Shown: positions 33,713 to 45,432, counted from the first letter of the stretch. The stretch is 64,000 nucleotides of DNA from Atopsyche davidsoni (GCA_022113835.1 JAILWY010000012.1:434001-498000), one strand, 5' to 3'. Numbers and translations: made by a program. The notes: generated by a model not told the origin, from the letters alone.

Positions 33713-36060
33713 CCTATAATATTGACAATTAGTTGTTTACGAACTGTCACTATCAAGTCACTTCTGCGCGAGGGTCGGGGCGGGAGTCTTGCTGACTTAT
33801 TTTATAAAGTTTTATCAAAGTAAGTCTCCTGCATTAGACACGAGACTTATAAATTGTAAATAGAGAGTAGGACATATTTAGTGCATACCCTAGCTGGCCA
33901 AAGGACCAAATGCTATATTCTAAAGGCGATTGCCAAAGGCTTCGAGAGTGCTGCCTATACTTAGTGACTCTTGCGTAGTGCTCTTTTCTACTTTACTAAG
34001 GGAATCATTAGTCTATAATATTTAGGGAACATAAAAACACCCTCCATATTTTTAGGTAAATCATTATTTTTATTAACAAGTTATGTTCACAAGATTTATA
34101 AAAACCCACATTAGAAAATATTTCATTTATAAACATTCATTATCCGAACACGTCTTTGCTGAGTTTTCGGATTGCTTCATGCACCAACATTCAAACCAGA
34201 AAATCACAACTTAGAAAATGGTTTAAATTTTGAATTCCGCGCTAAAATATAGTTTTTACTACACAGACTTTGGTTTTTGAATTGTGTTTATTGAAAATCA
34301 GCTCCTGTTTTCCGAACTTTTTCACGATGAATTCAAATATTCCACCCAAACAAAGCGCTCGAGTCGTCTCGAAGAACAGTCACCGTCATCATTAATTTAT
34401 AAGTTTGGAATAATGTTAGTAAATATTAAATTTTTCTAAATAGTATTGCCTTTATATACCTAGTTTACTTTTGATACAAACACGAGGCAGATGACTCTCC
34501 AATAGTAAATACGAACAACCTGTCGCTATTCGCACTTCATCGAACACTACCGAGAATATACATTTCATTGGCACCATAACTTTAAACATTTGTTCAAGAG
34601 AGTGATCAATAAAAAAAACATTTTTTCAATAAATAATTTAAAGTTTATCGGTAACAACAAATAATTTGTAAATTATTTTTTGTAAGTATGTACAATTTTT
34701 TAAAGGTTTTCGATATGTTTCCATACACAAAACTTCATCAGCATCTGAACATTCAGTATTACAATTACTCGGACATTTGAAATTGATTGTAATTATAAAA
34801 CATATTGAAATTTGACAATCTAAAATATTTTTTTATAAAAAATAGAAAGTTATCAAAAAATAAAAACTTTTCCCATAACTTCATTTGAATTATAAATATC
34901 ATAAACCTTTATTAAATGGGCCCACATAAATTGGAATTTATGTGGGCGTAAAGACAAAAGTCAGTCTAGTAATTGTTACAACGATATTTAAAAATTATCA
35001 AACGCGTTTAAAATACTATACATACATCATTATTTTTTAATAAAATTAAATGAAGTTTTGAAAGTGACGAATTCCAAACCTAGGATCGATTTGAATTCAT
35101 TATTTAAATCACTCAATCAGTTTTATCATTCAACTATCTGCTCGGTTGCAAAAATAATCATAATCTTTTGGAATTCTTAACAGCTCAGGAATAACCTTTG
35201 ACATATATTAACATAAATACATATATAGAACTATTTTTATGGTCTGAAATATACTAGAATTTCTGCAACTTGTCATTGTGATTATCTAAAGGAAATAAAA
35301 AAGTTTTACTGTACGATTTCATAGTTTGTTTTAATGCATTTGATTTGAGTAAAATTATTCAAATTTCTAGGAGTGAACTGTCGATAGTAAAATATGCATT
35401 ATAGAGAAGAAGAAAAACGATTCATGATTGTACATTTTGATTTGAAAATATATATATGTAAATATTTCATATTTATAAGAATTTAGTTGGAAAATAAATA
35501 TGCTCACCAGCACTGAAATAAAACATGGTGTTTTATTATATTTTGTGCAAAACAAGACATTTCAATTTATTTAATAATATTGCATTAAAAAAAATGACGG
35601 ATGTCCGTTTCTGGAGCGCAGGCGCCACGCGAGGGAAGAGGATGCCCCGCGCGCTTCCCCCCGCTTTCCCTCCGCTTCTTCCGCCGCCCTCGAGGCCATC
35701 GATCGCCACAAGGGGACAGCAGCCTACGAACGGGTTCAAGGACACGGGGGAAATGCACACTCGCTGTAGATAAATAATTAATTAAATTACGAGTTCTATT
35801 CTTACTTTACTTTAAATTAATTCAATACACCATCAATAAATTTTTCGAATGGTAAAAAAATTATCGCTACTCAAAATGAAAGCATTCAAAGATATTGCAG
35901 ATACATTTTCACAGAATTTGAGTCGCGTTTCGCTAGATGGCATTGCCTTCCTCGAAACGTTCGCGTACTTTTGCGCACTCCAACATTGCCACGGACTGCT
36001 GAAGTTTCCGTCGCTCCGGATCCGAGCCGAGGAGCGCGAGGACGAGGCCGGGTCGCGCGC

Positions 36061-36108
36061 CTCGCGTGCCTCGCGTGCCTCGCGTGCCTCGCGTGCCTCG
36101 CGTGCCTC
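36061..36108 (+). repeat. 9-bp minisatellite (CTCGCGTGC)
   Basis: About five tandem units in a GC-rich patch. Open frames here read as Arg-Ala-Ser repeats and are not supported as genes. Confidence 0.9.
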
Positions 36109-36727
36109 GCCTCGCTCGCCGGGCGGAATGCCAGGGACTCCTCCCCCCTCGCCGGAGGATCGCGCGAGTGACGCAATCGAGTCTGACGCCCGCCGTGCTC
36201 GTGTTTTGATCGAATCCGGTTTGGATAAGAAAATCTTCCGACTGTACGATGGTAAGTGTGCATTTTGTACGCTCAAAAAATATGTTTATTGCATACTGAA
36301 AACGTGTGTCCGGGACGGGAGCTACTGCTGGAATGTCATCCGATCGGACGCGTGTCTCGGGGTAGTCGGATTTCATTGTTCTTTGATTTTTAAATCAGTT
36401 CGGTGCATCTGGATCATTCACGCTGCAGGCAGGGTTATACTTCTGAGAGGAGACGAACATGTCAGCAGTGCAAGAAATATCTAATGTTGTGGTGGTGTTT
36501 GATGTTTTAAAATCACAACTCGATCGAGTGCTGTATCGTATTAAGTGCGGTATTTGCTGCAGAATGGAGGAGGCGAGCCGAAAAATACTCGAACACTCCC
36601 GCCGCGACCTTTGCAGTGCGCCTGGCCCGTGACAGCATCGACCGTAAACATATCATGTACATTCAATTTACTTTTTCTAATCAGTCAAAATTATGTTTAT
36701 ATATATATATATATATAAACATTATTT

Positions 36728-36860
36728 TTGTCAGAGAGTACTTGGTAGAATTCCAATTTAATATTTTAGATAAAATACTTGAGTGATTTATCTACATATT
36801 TTATTTTTATCGGCGACCGGTTCGCCAAACTTTCACGTAGACATTATCAAACTCAGTTTG
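36728..36860 (-). repeat. interspersed repeat family A, copy 3
   Basis: Minus-strand copy: GAGAGTACTTGGTAGAATTC, then ACTTGAGTGATTTATC, GACCGGTTCGCCAAACTTTC and GACATTATCAAACTCAGTTT. The most complete copies show the same order. Confidence 0.82.
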
Positions 36861-37755
36861 ATAATGGCCAAGTATTTGATTGAATATATAGATATGTGTG
36901 ATGTTAAGAAGACGCGGGGCGCCGGAAATAGGTGAACTCCGCCGCCCGCTGCAGCGCACCTGACCCCCTGTCCACCGGGACTCCCCGGCACTCCCCGGGA
37001 CTCCCCCGGGGCGGGCAGTCTCCTCCGGAGCTACGAGCGTTCATGTTGAATTTGGGAAAGAAATCCGAAGTTCGCGCGCGGAAAGAGACCGACTTGAAAA
37101 GCTCCGATGGTTTTTCATTATTTCCTGTGCTCGTCGTCACGTTCCTCGTCTTCCTGCTGCGCGATTTCGGCGACTTCCCCTCCTCCCGACCCGGCGACTC
37201 GGCGGAGCTCCCTCCGGTACGTAGCGTCAGCTTTTCTGCTCGAAAACGAATGGAGCTTTTTAAAATGAAAACGAGCCACGGCAGAACACGAAGACGAAAC
37301 GAATCTCGACCGCAATGCGAGTCGCAAACGTGAGGTGGATAGTCGCGCAGGTTCTAATGATCGAGATTGTTTGTATTTTATTATTAGAGATGTCAACGCT
37401 CTCTTTAAATGACGCGCTCGTCTTCTTGTTTTGAAGTTATTTCATGAGGACAGGCGCTGTCGCGGTCGGCTCCGGGCTATTTTGCACAGTATATTTCGCT
37501 TGTCATCCTGAGACTCTTGGATTTCCTAATTTAGTACATAATAACTTATTTAAAAGAAATCCGTAGGTCAATCGAAATATAACTACGCGTCCCTTCGTTC
37601 ACGTTTGAATTGAGTTCGCACATTTAGTATTCATACGTATTTAATTAAAAAAAAAACACAATAATAAGCCGTTCCGGGGGCCATATGGCCCGCTCTTCCT
37701 GCCGTTCTTCTGCCGGTGTGACCGATTCCGGTGGTCCCGGCTTCCTCCCGGCCCT

Positions 37756-37832
37756 GCGGGGCTGCGGGGCTGCGAGACTGCGGGGCTACGGGACTGCGGG
37801 ACTGCGGGGCTGCGGGACTGCGGGGCTGCGGG
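37756..37832 (+). repeat. 8-bp minisatellite (CTGCGGGG/CTGCGGGA)
   Basis: About nine imperfect tandem units in a GC-rich patch. No coding context is recognised. Confidence 0.85.
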
Positions 37833-38454
37833 ACGCCTTCGCGATGCGCCGGCACCCGCGCCTGGGGGCTGGCTCTGATGACCGTGACAACTGATACACT
37901 TTTTTAAGTTGGGGTACCTGCCGAAATATTACAGCCAAATAATAATTTATTTTGCCAAAATTATAGATTTTATATGAATACACAAAAATGGTCAGAGAAT
38001 AGAGAAATCGATTCTTCTTTGAGGCTTTTGTACAATAACTAGGAGAGCTTCACGAAACAACCAAATAACTAGGCGTGAGTTTGTTTCGTAATAAATTAAC
38101 TCCGGTATCCTTTTTTCGCGGGAACGCGACTCATGAAACCCGCCCTGAACGAGGAGAATCGACGACGTCATGCAGTCGGCCCGATGGGTGCGGATTCGAG
38201 TTTCTCCTGCGACTGCCTCTGCCGAGCGTCTCTCGGTTGACCGATAATTGTCCAAAATGTACAGTCATAATTGAGTTAAATTTATTGCCATGTAAGCTTT
38301 TTATTTCCATGTATTTTTTGATACCGGAACCGTTTGAATTATTTGTTTTTGTATTTTTAAATAATTTTTCCACATTTTGCTTTTACTTTGACCAGTTCCG
38401 TCGACCTATCTTGTTGGCATTTTCAGACGAAACTTCGTTTGAAAAATAGCAAAA

Positions 38455-38520
38455 ACTTGGAAAATTATCAAAACGGAGTTCCACCGAGCTTTCTGTCAAA
38501 AATATTGAATATTTGATTTT
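38455..38520 (+). repeat. interspersed repeat family A, copy 4 (partial)
   Basis: Holds only the end of the family: GAGTTCCACCGAGCTTTCTG followed by TCAAAAATATTGAATATT. Confidence 0.65.
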
Positions 38521-39590
38521 ACTCCAAACGGGTAATTTTGCACTGACAACAAATCATTACTCAATATTTATTTTGTAATATACAATAAAAAATATATATT
38601 ATTACTTTGCATTCAGTTGAAATTCTATAAACACAATTTTAATAAATATGTTTATTTGGGAACTGAGAAAATCAAGAAACCACCGCGAGTGATATTCTGA
38701 ATTCGCGAGTGGGCGATTGGGTTATTTAAAGTTAGTATTGGACCGTGATGGTTATTATTTTGTGTATGTGAATAAATTAGTAAAATATACTTATTGAAAT
38801 TATCAATAAGTTACGGATAAACTTAGTAATTTATTTACTTTATCTCCAAAACAATCGAGAATAACCATTTTCGGTCACATTAAGGTTGAAATTATGATTG
38901 TAATATCTATTTCCTAATTTATTTTTGTTGTAAAACCTCGGTTTTTATTACGTTAGTCGTTTAATAATAAAATATATACACTCTATCTTCATACGCATCC
39001 CATCTAAACGCGAATGCACTCTGATCCTATAATATAGTAATGTTAATTATTTAACGATACGTTCGATTGGATTCCTGAAAACGGTAATTTTTTCATAATC
39101 TTTGAACTCACTTTTCAAGATGCGGTCAATCGGATTTGGAAAATACGAATAGGGAAATATTAAATAAATTGATCTGAGTCGGATCACGGCCCCGCCCGGC
39201 AAATTAAATAACTCAGTCCACGATTCCATTATTTATGCTAGCTAGAAAGATCGAAAGTTCATTCTAAATAATTGTGTAATAAAATACATATTCGGGCGAT
39301 ACACACTAATCGATCGCGTTAATCGCAAATCTGCCAATAATTATTTCTAAACGGCATTACATCAGCGGTACTCGTGCTGCACCTGTATTAGATCGCAGCA
39401 CAGGTGCACTGCGAGCAATGATTATGGACAAATTCGCTCCGGGTCTAGATCCCCGCGTTGCGTAAGAAGGGCCGAGACGGAGGACTGCAGCATCCGCCCC
39501 GCCGCCCCGCCTGACCGCCGCCTACTTGCGTGACCTTGAACTCATTCCGGCGGTCTCGTGCCGAGCGACACGCGAGTATTTCGGTGCCGC

Positions 39591-39670
39591 GGGGCGAGGC
39601 GGGGCGAGGCGGGGCGAGGCGGGGCGAGGCGGGGCGAGGCGGGGCGAGGCGGGGCGGGGCGGGGCGAGGC
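39591..39670 (+). repeat. 10-bp minisatellite (GGGGCGAGGC x8)
   Basis: Eight units, the seventh a variant, in a GC-rich island. It lies just upstream of a plausible 5'UTR exon ending at about 39775 (donor GTAAGT) that could belong to the AK1-like gene, so it may sit in a CpG-rich promoter. Confidence 0.92.
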
Positions 39671-39874
39671 GGGCCGGGTGCACTGCGCGGCGTCCGAGCG
39701 CGCGCCAACTCCGACGCTCGAGCGAACGATGCGAAATTTAAAAATTCTCCATCTCATCTTTGGTCACCTCGTACCGTAAGTGGGACAGAGAAAAGTACAG
39801 CGATCGCGATTTTTTAAATAAGAAACGTCGTGCTCGCGGCGATTGTTCGGAGGGATTGTCGCTTCTCAGAGCGA

Positions 39875-39928
39875 GTCGCTTGTCGCTTGTCGCTTGTCGC
39901 TTGTCGCTTGTCGCTTGTCGCCTGTCGC
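39875..39928 (+). repeat. 7-bp minisatellite (TCGCTTG)
   Basis: About seven tandem heptamers between the two candidate 5' exons of the AK1-like gene. Confidence 0.9.
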
Positions 39929-40042
39929 GAGCCGAGGTCTCTGCAGGCCGGATATATCGCGGCTCCGCTCCCGACCGGGCAGTTTCGTTCTGCGTTAGCG
40001 TCGCGAAAGTCATTTTCCGCGACGTTGTTTCTCTTCCGCAGA

Positions 40043-40069
40043 TTTGCCAGATAAAAAATCACCGAAATG
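40043..40069 (+). CDS. candidate start exon of the AK1-like gene (exon ending in ATG)
   Basis: A CTTCCGCAG acceptor at about 40041 opens a short exon ending ACCGAA-ATG at 40067-40069, directly followed by the donor GTATGT. Joining this ATG in phase 0 to the acceptor at 40783 gives [15 protein letters not shown] and so on, in frame with the kinase. This alternative to the ATG at 40775 is attractive because 40775 sits inside what looks like a TTGCAG acceptor, and the neighbouring third kinase gene uses the same arrangement (GCGATGCCGCAG). Confidence 0.4.
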
Positions 40070-40390
40070 GTATGTAGCATCGGATTTTTTAAAAAAATTA
40101 ACAAATATCGGTTTCGCATAGGTCGTATTCACATTTCAAAATGAAACATCGAAGAGAATCGGTCACGACCGTCACTTATCTGTAATATTTGGTAAGATTG
40201 TAATAATATGTATTTCAATTTTCAAAACTCCGTTAAATTGTAATACACCAACTGATACGTCAGCAGCTGACGTGTCTGAGCTTTTTATCAGATATCAACT
40301 TATAAATATTGTATCAATCGATCAAAATAATATTAGTACGTCAATATTGGTATATGCGAGCATGTAAATGTTTTATTTTGCGGTACGACG

Positions 40391-40411
40391 GTCAAGGTCA
40401 AGGTCAAGGTC
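40391..40411 (+). promoter_or_regulatory. three overlapping TCAAGGTC motifs (FTZ-F1/ERR-type half sites)
   Basis: GTCAAGGTCAAGGTCAAGGT gives repeated TCAAGGTCA, the extended half site of the monomeric nuclear receptors FTZ-F1 and ERR. It lies about 380 bases upstream of the AK1-like kinase exon, in the putative first intron. It may also be a chance short tandem repeat of AAGGTC. Confidence 0.4.
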
Positions 40412-40774
40412 CTTAAAATATTTTTATTTACAAAAATTGATACTCTTATATTGTTGTAGAGAGATGATTGCTATTATAAATTTTGAAAGGAAACAATATT
40501 CCCAGCGGTCAGAATCATGTCATAGTTTACCTTTACTTCGATGTTAAATGTCAATCGATATCATTATGAACAAAACGAGGCGCCTCGCATGTCGCACTCG
40601 TCTTGCGTGATTTCCTCCGCGTCGGGGCCGCGTGGTGATGCAGGGCTACTGAGCTGGATAAACACTAGTCCCCACGATATCAATACAAATATAACAATAT
40701 CAATATACACATACGGTATGTCATTATTGTACCGCTAGTAGAGTAGAGCGACCGAGAGCTGAGACTGCCTTGCG

Positions 40775-41823
40775 ATGTTGCAGGCTCCCGTAGACCTCGC
40801 GCCCCTGCGCGCCGCCAAGCTGCCGGTGGTGTGGGTCCTGGGAGGGCCCGGCTCCGGCAAGGGCACCCAGTGCGACAAGATCATCGCCACTTACGGCTTC
40901 ACGCACCTCTCCACGGGAGACCTACTCCGCGCTGAGGTGGCCAGCGGATCCGAGCGCGGCAAAAACCTCACCGCCATCATGGAGCGCGGCGAGCTGGTTC
41001 CCAACGACGCGGTGCTGGACTTGCTGAAGGAGGCCATGCTCGCCGAGGTCTCCTCCTCCAAGGGCTTCCTCATCGACGGCTATCCGCGCGAGAAGGACCA
41101 GGGAGTCGCTTTCGAGAAGGAGATCCTTCCCTGCACGATCATCCTGTACTTCGACGCTTCCGAGGAGACCCTCACCGCGAGGCTGCTGGGGCGCGCGCAG
41201 AGCTCCGGGCGCGCGGACGACAACGCCGAGACCATCAAGCTCCGGCTCAAGACCTTCCTGCAGAACAACGACAGGGTGCTGGCCCTCTACCCGGAGAAGC
41301 TCAAGCGGGTACGTTCACGACGCGAATACCTCGAATGCTCTTGCATCCCGCGTAAACTGTAACTAATTTCGTGTTTGCTTACTTTTCGCTGTTTTCAAAC
41401 CGGGATCATACCAAGTATTTATACAGTAAATAAATAATATACCCTTCATAACGGCACCCGGCTTGGGCTGAAACCTAGTTACCTAGAAAAAAAAATGTTA
41501 CAAAGTTGACTTACTGCTTAAAAACGACAAAATTTAAGCAAAAGTTGTAAATAGTTTTGGATATGTTTTATTTTGTTCGGAGAACGGCTGTACTAAAGTC
41601 CCTGTCGTGATTCTGTCTGGTAAAAATTAAATTTCCCAATTGTTTCTTTAACCACATTTGGGGCTTTTGATGGATACGGTATTGATTTTTTTTTTATTAT
41701 TATTATTGTTTTTGAAAGCTTTGTACATTACAGATAAACGCGGAGGCTTCAGTGGATGAAATCTTCAGCCAAGTGAAAGCCGAAATGGACGCCATCACCA
41801 GCAGCTGCCCCTGCAGCCACTAG
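40775..41823 (+). CDS. Adk1: adenylate kinase, AK1 type (cytosolic short form)
   Basis: Two coding exons, 40775-41308 and 41734-41823 (donor GTACGT, acceptor TTACAG), 207 residues from this ATG or 205 if the start is the upstream exon ending at 40069. It interconverts ATP plus AMP and two ADP in the cytosol. All catalytic signatures are present: P-loop GGPGSGKGT at residues 23-31, AMP-site [23 protein letters not shown], a short lid with [14 protein letters not shown], and the C-terminal [15 protein letters not shown] strand-helix typical of AK1. AK1 enzymes are about 194 residues; this one adds a short N-terminus and a Cys-containing tail (CPCSH). The lid is the short type, unlike mitochondrial AK2/AK3. 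Codons are strongly GC-rich. It is the only member of the local three-gene kinase cluster that looks fully active. Confidence 0.93.
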
Positions 41824-42034
41824 TACCCGCCGCACCCCCCCCCCACGCTCCCCCCCCCCCACTTTCCCCCCCCACGCTCCCCGCCGCTCATTTATTTCGA
41901 CTGTTGTTTGTCACTCCATTCCTCGTTATTTATTTTTTAATTGTTACATTTTTATCCAATGCATTTTTAACAACCTTCGAATGTTGATTTTTCTGAAATG
42001 TAAATACTAAATTTATTCTAAGTTATCTTTATGA

Positions 42035-42040
42035 AATAAA
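42035..42040 (+). terminator. poly(A) signal AATAAA of the AK1-like gene
   Basis: Canonical AATAAA about 210 bases after the stop codon. The intervening 3'UTR starts with a long C-rich tract (about 41834-41882). Confidence 0.75.
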
Positions 42041-42880
42041 AAAAATAATTTATTAAAAAAATCTTGTTCTTTTTGTTTTAAGTTCATACCGTATTATTCA
42101 GTCATTTTCTAAGCCTTATCTACGCTCTATTGATGTCGTAGTCTCATCATATATTTTTATTACAAAGTTTGTTGTTAGGCGTGAAGATTGAATAATCATA
42201 ACATAAAAAGAAGACCACGACGTCATTAAAAATGCTTTACGCAGACCCGGCTTAGCAAATGACTTAGTATCAAAGATAATCCCAAATTCAAGTAAGTAAT
42301 AAATAAAACGAATAAATATATATAAATATAGTAATTGGATAACGAATAAATATAAATAAATATACTAATTGGAAAAGGAGTCTCGCGGGCCTAGAGGCGA
42401 GGACCGACACGAGCAGAGAAAGGAAAGCTTCTTTTTGGATTTCACTGGGGATCAAATATTTTTTAGAGTGTTGATTTTTTCGACATTATTTTATTGATTA
42501 TAATTTATATTTATTTTTACAACATTCGGTTTACACCGAACGGCGCAGCAGAAATGACTTCTTCCAATGAAACGACGAGTTCAGTAATACTACGAAATGG
42601 AGCAATTTTCTTGATTTTCTATTTAAAAAGCTATTTTAACTGTGATACTGGGCTAATTTTGAGTTTTAAAAATTATGGCAATTACAACACGAACAATTTA
42701 GCCTTAAAAAAACAATCAATAATTTAAATACTCGAACTAATTCAATTGTTTTTAATTATGGAAACGAAGAATGTCTGTTCATTTATTTTTTTTTGATTAA
42801 TATGTACAATTTATAAATCTGAATTTTGCATTTGCCTGTTCCAGCAATTTCTTCAAAAAATTATAAGGATTTACTATAAA

Positions 42881-44065
42881 ATGGGATGTATGTTTGGAAG
42901 AGATGATGTGAGTATTTTTTCTATTTGATTATACTTGTGCATACACGTGTATTGTAGTAATTACAAATATATACTGATCACACTACACTGTCGCGCGATG
43001 CCGCAGTCCAGCAGATCGGATTACGACATGAACCCGGTGAAGAAATTGCCCGTGATCTTCGTGTCAGGTGTGCCGGGGGCGGGCAGCAAGGCGGCCTCTC
43101 AGTCGCTGTCAGCCCTCACGGGCTATCACGTCATCAACCCCGAGCACCTGGTCCGCCTGGAAGCCAGCAAGCACACCTCCCTGCGCGGCATGTCCATCTC
43201 CAAGATGCTCGAGGAGAAAACCAAGATCCCAGAGGTGATTCATGTCACAAAGCAGTCGATTCAGTCGAACGTTACGAAATAGATAGAGGTGTACCCTTAA
43301 TAATTTTGTTTCAGGAAACGATCCTCGATTTGGTGAAAGAAGAGATGCTGCAACATGCCGACTCGAAAGGTTTCATCATGTGTGGATTTCCGAGAAATAG
43401 GAAACAGGCCAATATGTACAACCGAGAAGTGAAAGCTCCCGAGAAGGTGATATCCCTGCAAGTGGCTGACGAAGTAGCCACCCTCAGGTTGCAGAAGAAG
43501 ATGACAGAATTGGGAATGTCTGAGAAGGAGATTAGAGATGCGGAGAATATTGTCAGGATGGCAGCGCCCAAGTTGAGACGAGTTCACGAAAGATATAGCA
43601 AGGATTCCATTGTCACTGTGAGTTGTTTTTACGGAATCATATTATTATGTAAACTTTGACCAAATCAGACATGTACATGTGTGAGAACTCGCATGTATGT
43701 AAACGATCAAATAATTCATTTTTCAGATACAAAATAATAGTGGAAATTTACAAGCACTTTACAGATCCATCGAGAGCGCGTCAGAATCATTTAAAGATTT
43801 ATTAAAAACTCCAGAAAATATACACTTGCTCTCGTCCAGCAAGATCCCTTCTGTCGACTCCATGGAAGATGTACATCTCATAAATTCGCCAGAAAACGTA
43901 CATCTTATAAACTCGACCGAAAATATGAACATAGCCAGTTCATCTGACAACATCCAGTTGCTGAGCAAGTCGGAGGCTGAGAGGGTGTGTCCGCACAAGC
44001 AGTCCGCCACGGAGCTGGGGCTCGGCCTGCGGAAGCCCTTCGACGTTCCTCCCGGCGTTATGTGA
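42881..44065 (+). CDS. adenylate kinase-like protein with damaged P-loop and N-terminal acylation signal
   Basis: Four coding exons: 42881-42907, 43007-43234, 43315-43617 and 43727-44065, all GT/AG and phase 0, 298 residues. The first exon encodes MGCMFGRDD; Gly2-Cys3 is the classic N-myristoylation plus palmitoylation signal, so membrane attachment is predicted, as known for membrane AK1 isoforms. The kinase-like core follows: LPVIFVSGVPGAGSK (about residues 23-37) has Ser where the P-loop Lys should be, with Lys one place later; [10 protein letters not shown] is replaced by YHVINPEHLVRLE, and DGYPR by CGFPRN. The C-terminal part (about residues 185-285) has repeated motifs such as ENVHLINS and ENIHLLSS. 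Catalysis is unlikely; a regulatory or nucleotide-binding role is inferred. A 5'UTR exon probably starts at 42845 (acceptor GTTCCAG). Confidence 0.85.
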
Positions 44066-44169
44066 ATGCACTGTCGTGAACAGTGTCGAGTGGCACTGAG
44101 TGATCCGCCAGTGTACACGCGACTATCAAACTGACATTTTAATTTTGTAATAACTATTGTTGATTTCTG

Positions 44170-44175
44170 ATTAAA
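44170..44175 (+). terminator. candidate poly(A) signal ATTAAA
   Basis: ATTAAA about 105 bases after the stop of the third kinase-like gene and only about 64 bases before the lectin start codon, so the two genes are tightly packed. Confidence 0.5.
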
Positions 44176-44238
44176 TCCATATATCATCTGGCATGACTTA
44201 GTTTTATTTATCAGTATCAGTTTGGCATTCATTTTAAC

Positions 44239-45145
44239 ATGGGCAGGTGCAATGTGGCAGTTTTCATTGCAATCGTTTTGGTTGCGGGTGTGGCGGCATC
44301 CGCCGCGAGGATATGCTCGCGCACGGATGACCGAAATGCCCCCGAATACTTCCTGCTCGCTGTGTGTCATCGTTCTACGTTGCGAATAATTTCACAGTCA
44401 AATTGTGCTTCACTGGAGAGATGTAAGCAATTTGCTTTGCAAAAGAGAGGAATGGCATTCAATTTTAAGCCTCCAGAGAGAAGGTTGAAAAAGAAATTGA
44501 ATATAAACGATTCAAAAAATTGTATGATATTGAGTTGCCCTGAAATCGAAAATTCTACTTCTCTTAAACTCGATTCTAACTATGATTATTATAGCATGTT
44601 TGCAGATCCAGTGCGTAAGTTAAATTTTTTGATATATTATTATTGTTTATATTTTGTAAAAAAAATTTTTTTTTTAAGCTCCAATCAACTCATCGTGTAT
44701 CCCGGGAGTTGGAATGTTTGTGTTTCATTTGACCGGAGTGAACTACACAATAGCGAAGGAATCTTGCCAAGAGTTTGGAGCTACGATAGCTGACGTTGCT
44801 ACAGAATCGAGGACAAATGCATTGTCTTACTTAGTAATGACGTATCTTACAAGAGACCAACCGAAGCAGGTTTTCATCGGCTTGGAAGATATTAATATCG
44901 AGGGACAGTATAGGCGATCTACCGGAGACTTATTAAAATGTACGACATTTAGGGCATGGGCTCCAGGCCATCCTAAAAATTATAATTCGCATCATGACTG
45001 TGGTATATTAAAAGCAGATAAATCATGGCAGATTGTAGATTGTCGGAGAAAACTTCCATTCGTGTGTGAAATATATCCAGGGGGCTCACATGAATATTAT
45101 GACTATTTTGATCGTCCGAATTGTTTTGATAGTGGACAATTTTAA
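44239..45145 (+). CDS. secreted C-type lectin-domain protein
   Basis: Two coding exons, 44239-44614 and 44679-45145 (donor GTAAGT, acceptor TTTTAAG, 64-base intron), 280 residues. The N-terminus is a signal peptide (VAVFIAIVLVAGVAASA), with cleavage expected near residue 22. Residues about 23-125 form a Cys-containing N-terminal region of unknown fold (FLLAVCHRSTL, NCMILSCPEIEN). Residues about 132-268 are a C-type lectin-like domain: FVFHLTGVNYTIAKESCQEF, FIGLEDINIEG, RAWAPGHPKNYN, DCGIL and LPFVCE, with conserved cysteines. The sugar/calcium loop has GHPKN instead of EPN or QPD, and WQIVD replaces WND, so calcium-dependent sugar binding is doubtful. Such proteins in insects act in cuticle, matrix or immunity; which applies here cannot be told. 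It is AT-rich, unlike the kinase exons upstream. Confidence 0.88.
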
Positions 45146-45432
45146 AGTGTAAATATGTAAGGCAATTTGACGTAAAATTAATATAAAAAAGTCATAGACA
45201 AAAAAAGCTTGATTTAGAAGAAGAAGAAGATTCTCTGAACCAGAAACATCGTTCAAATATCAAGGCCGCGGTAGTCGCGCACGGCTGTCAGCGTCTGTTG
45301 TGACAGTAATAATGCCTGCCTGAAATGAGGGGACTTATTTTCAGATTTTATTAATTGAACGTAAACATATTAGTGTAGTATTGAATAGATATACAAAAAT
45401 AGAATTGAACCTGCAACACGTTGATTGAAATA

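Larger units (their letters stand above)
31715..39590. other. spacer between the AK5-like and AK1-like genes
   Basis: About 8 kb without a convincing gene on either strand. It contains a small foldback (about 32023-32098), a large foldback (33111-33450), family-A and family-B repeat copies, a hairpin at about 34919-34946 and two GC-rich minisatellites. An open frame at 35849-36484 ends near a GTAAGT at about 36252, but it is mostly repeat translation and matches nothing I know. Confidence 0.6.

Noticed and set aside
35849..36484. 211-codon frame ending near a GTAAGT donor, with a TTTTCACAG acceptor upstream
   Set aside because: Its middle is a 9-bp minisatellite read as Arg-Ala-Ser and the flanks match no known family; it may be an exon of an unknown gene but support is too weak.
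36932..37333. 133-codon frame in a GC-rich patch
   Set aside because: Composition is that of the GC-rich patch, with no domain, no clear start context and no partner exons.
31600..40700. Reading the three kinase genes as one giant gene
   Set aside because: Each has its own stop codon, and the first two have plausible poly(A) signals before the next begins; the third has its own start exon.
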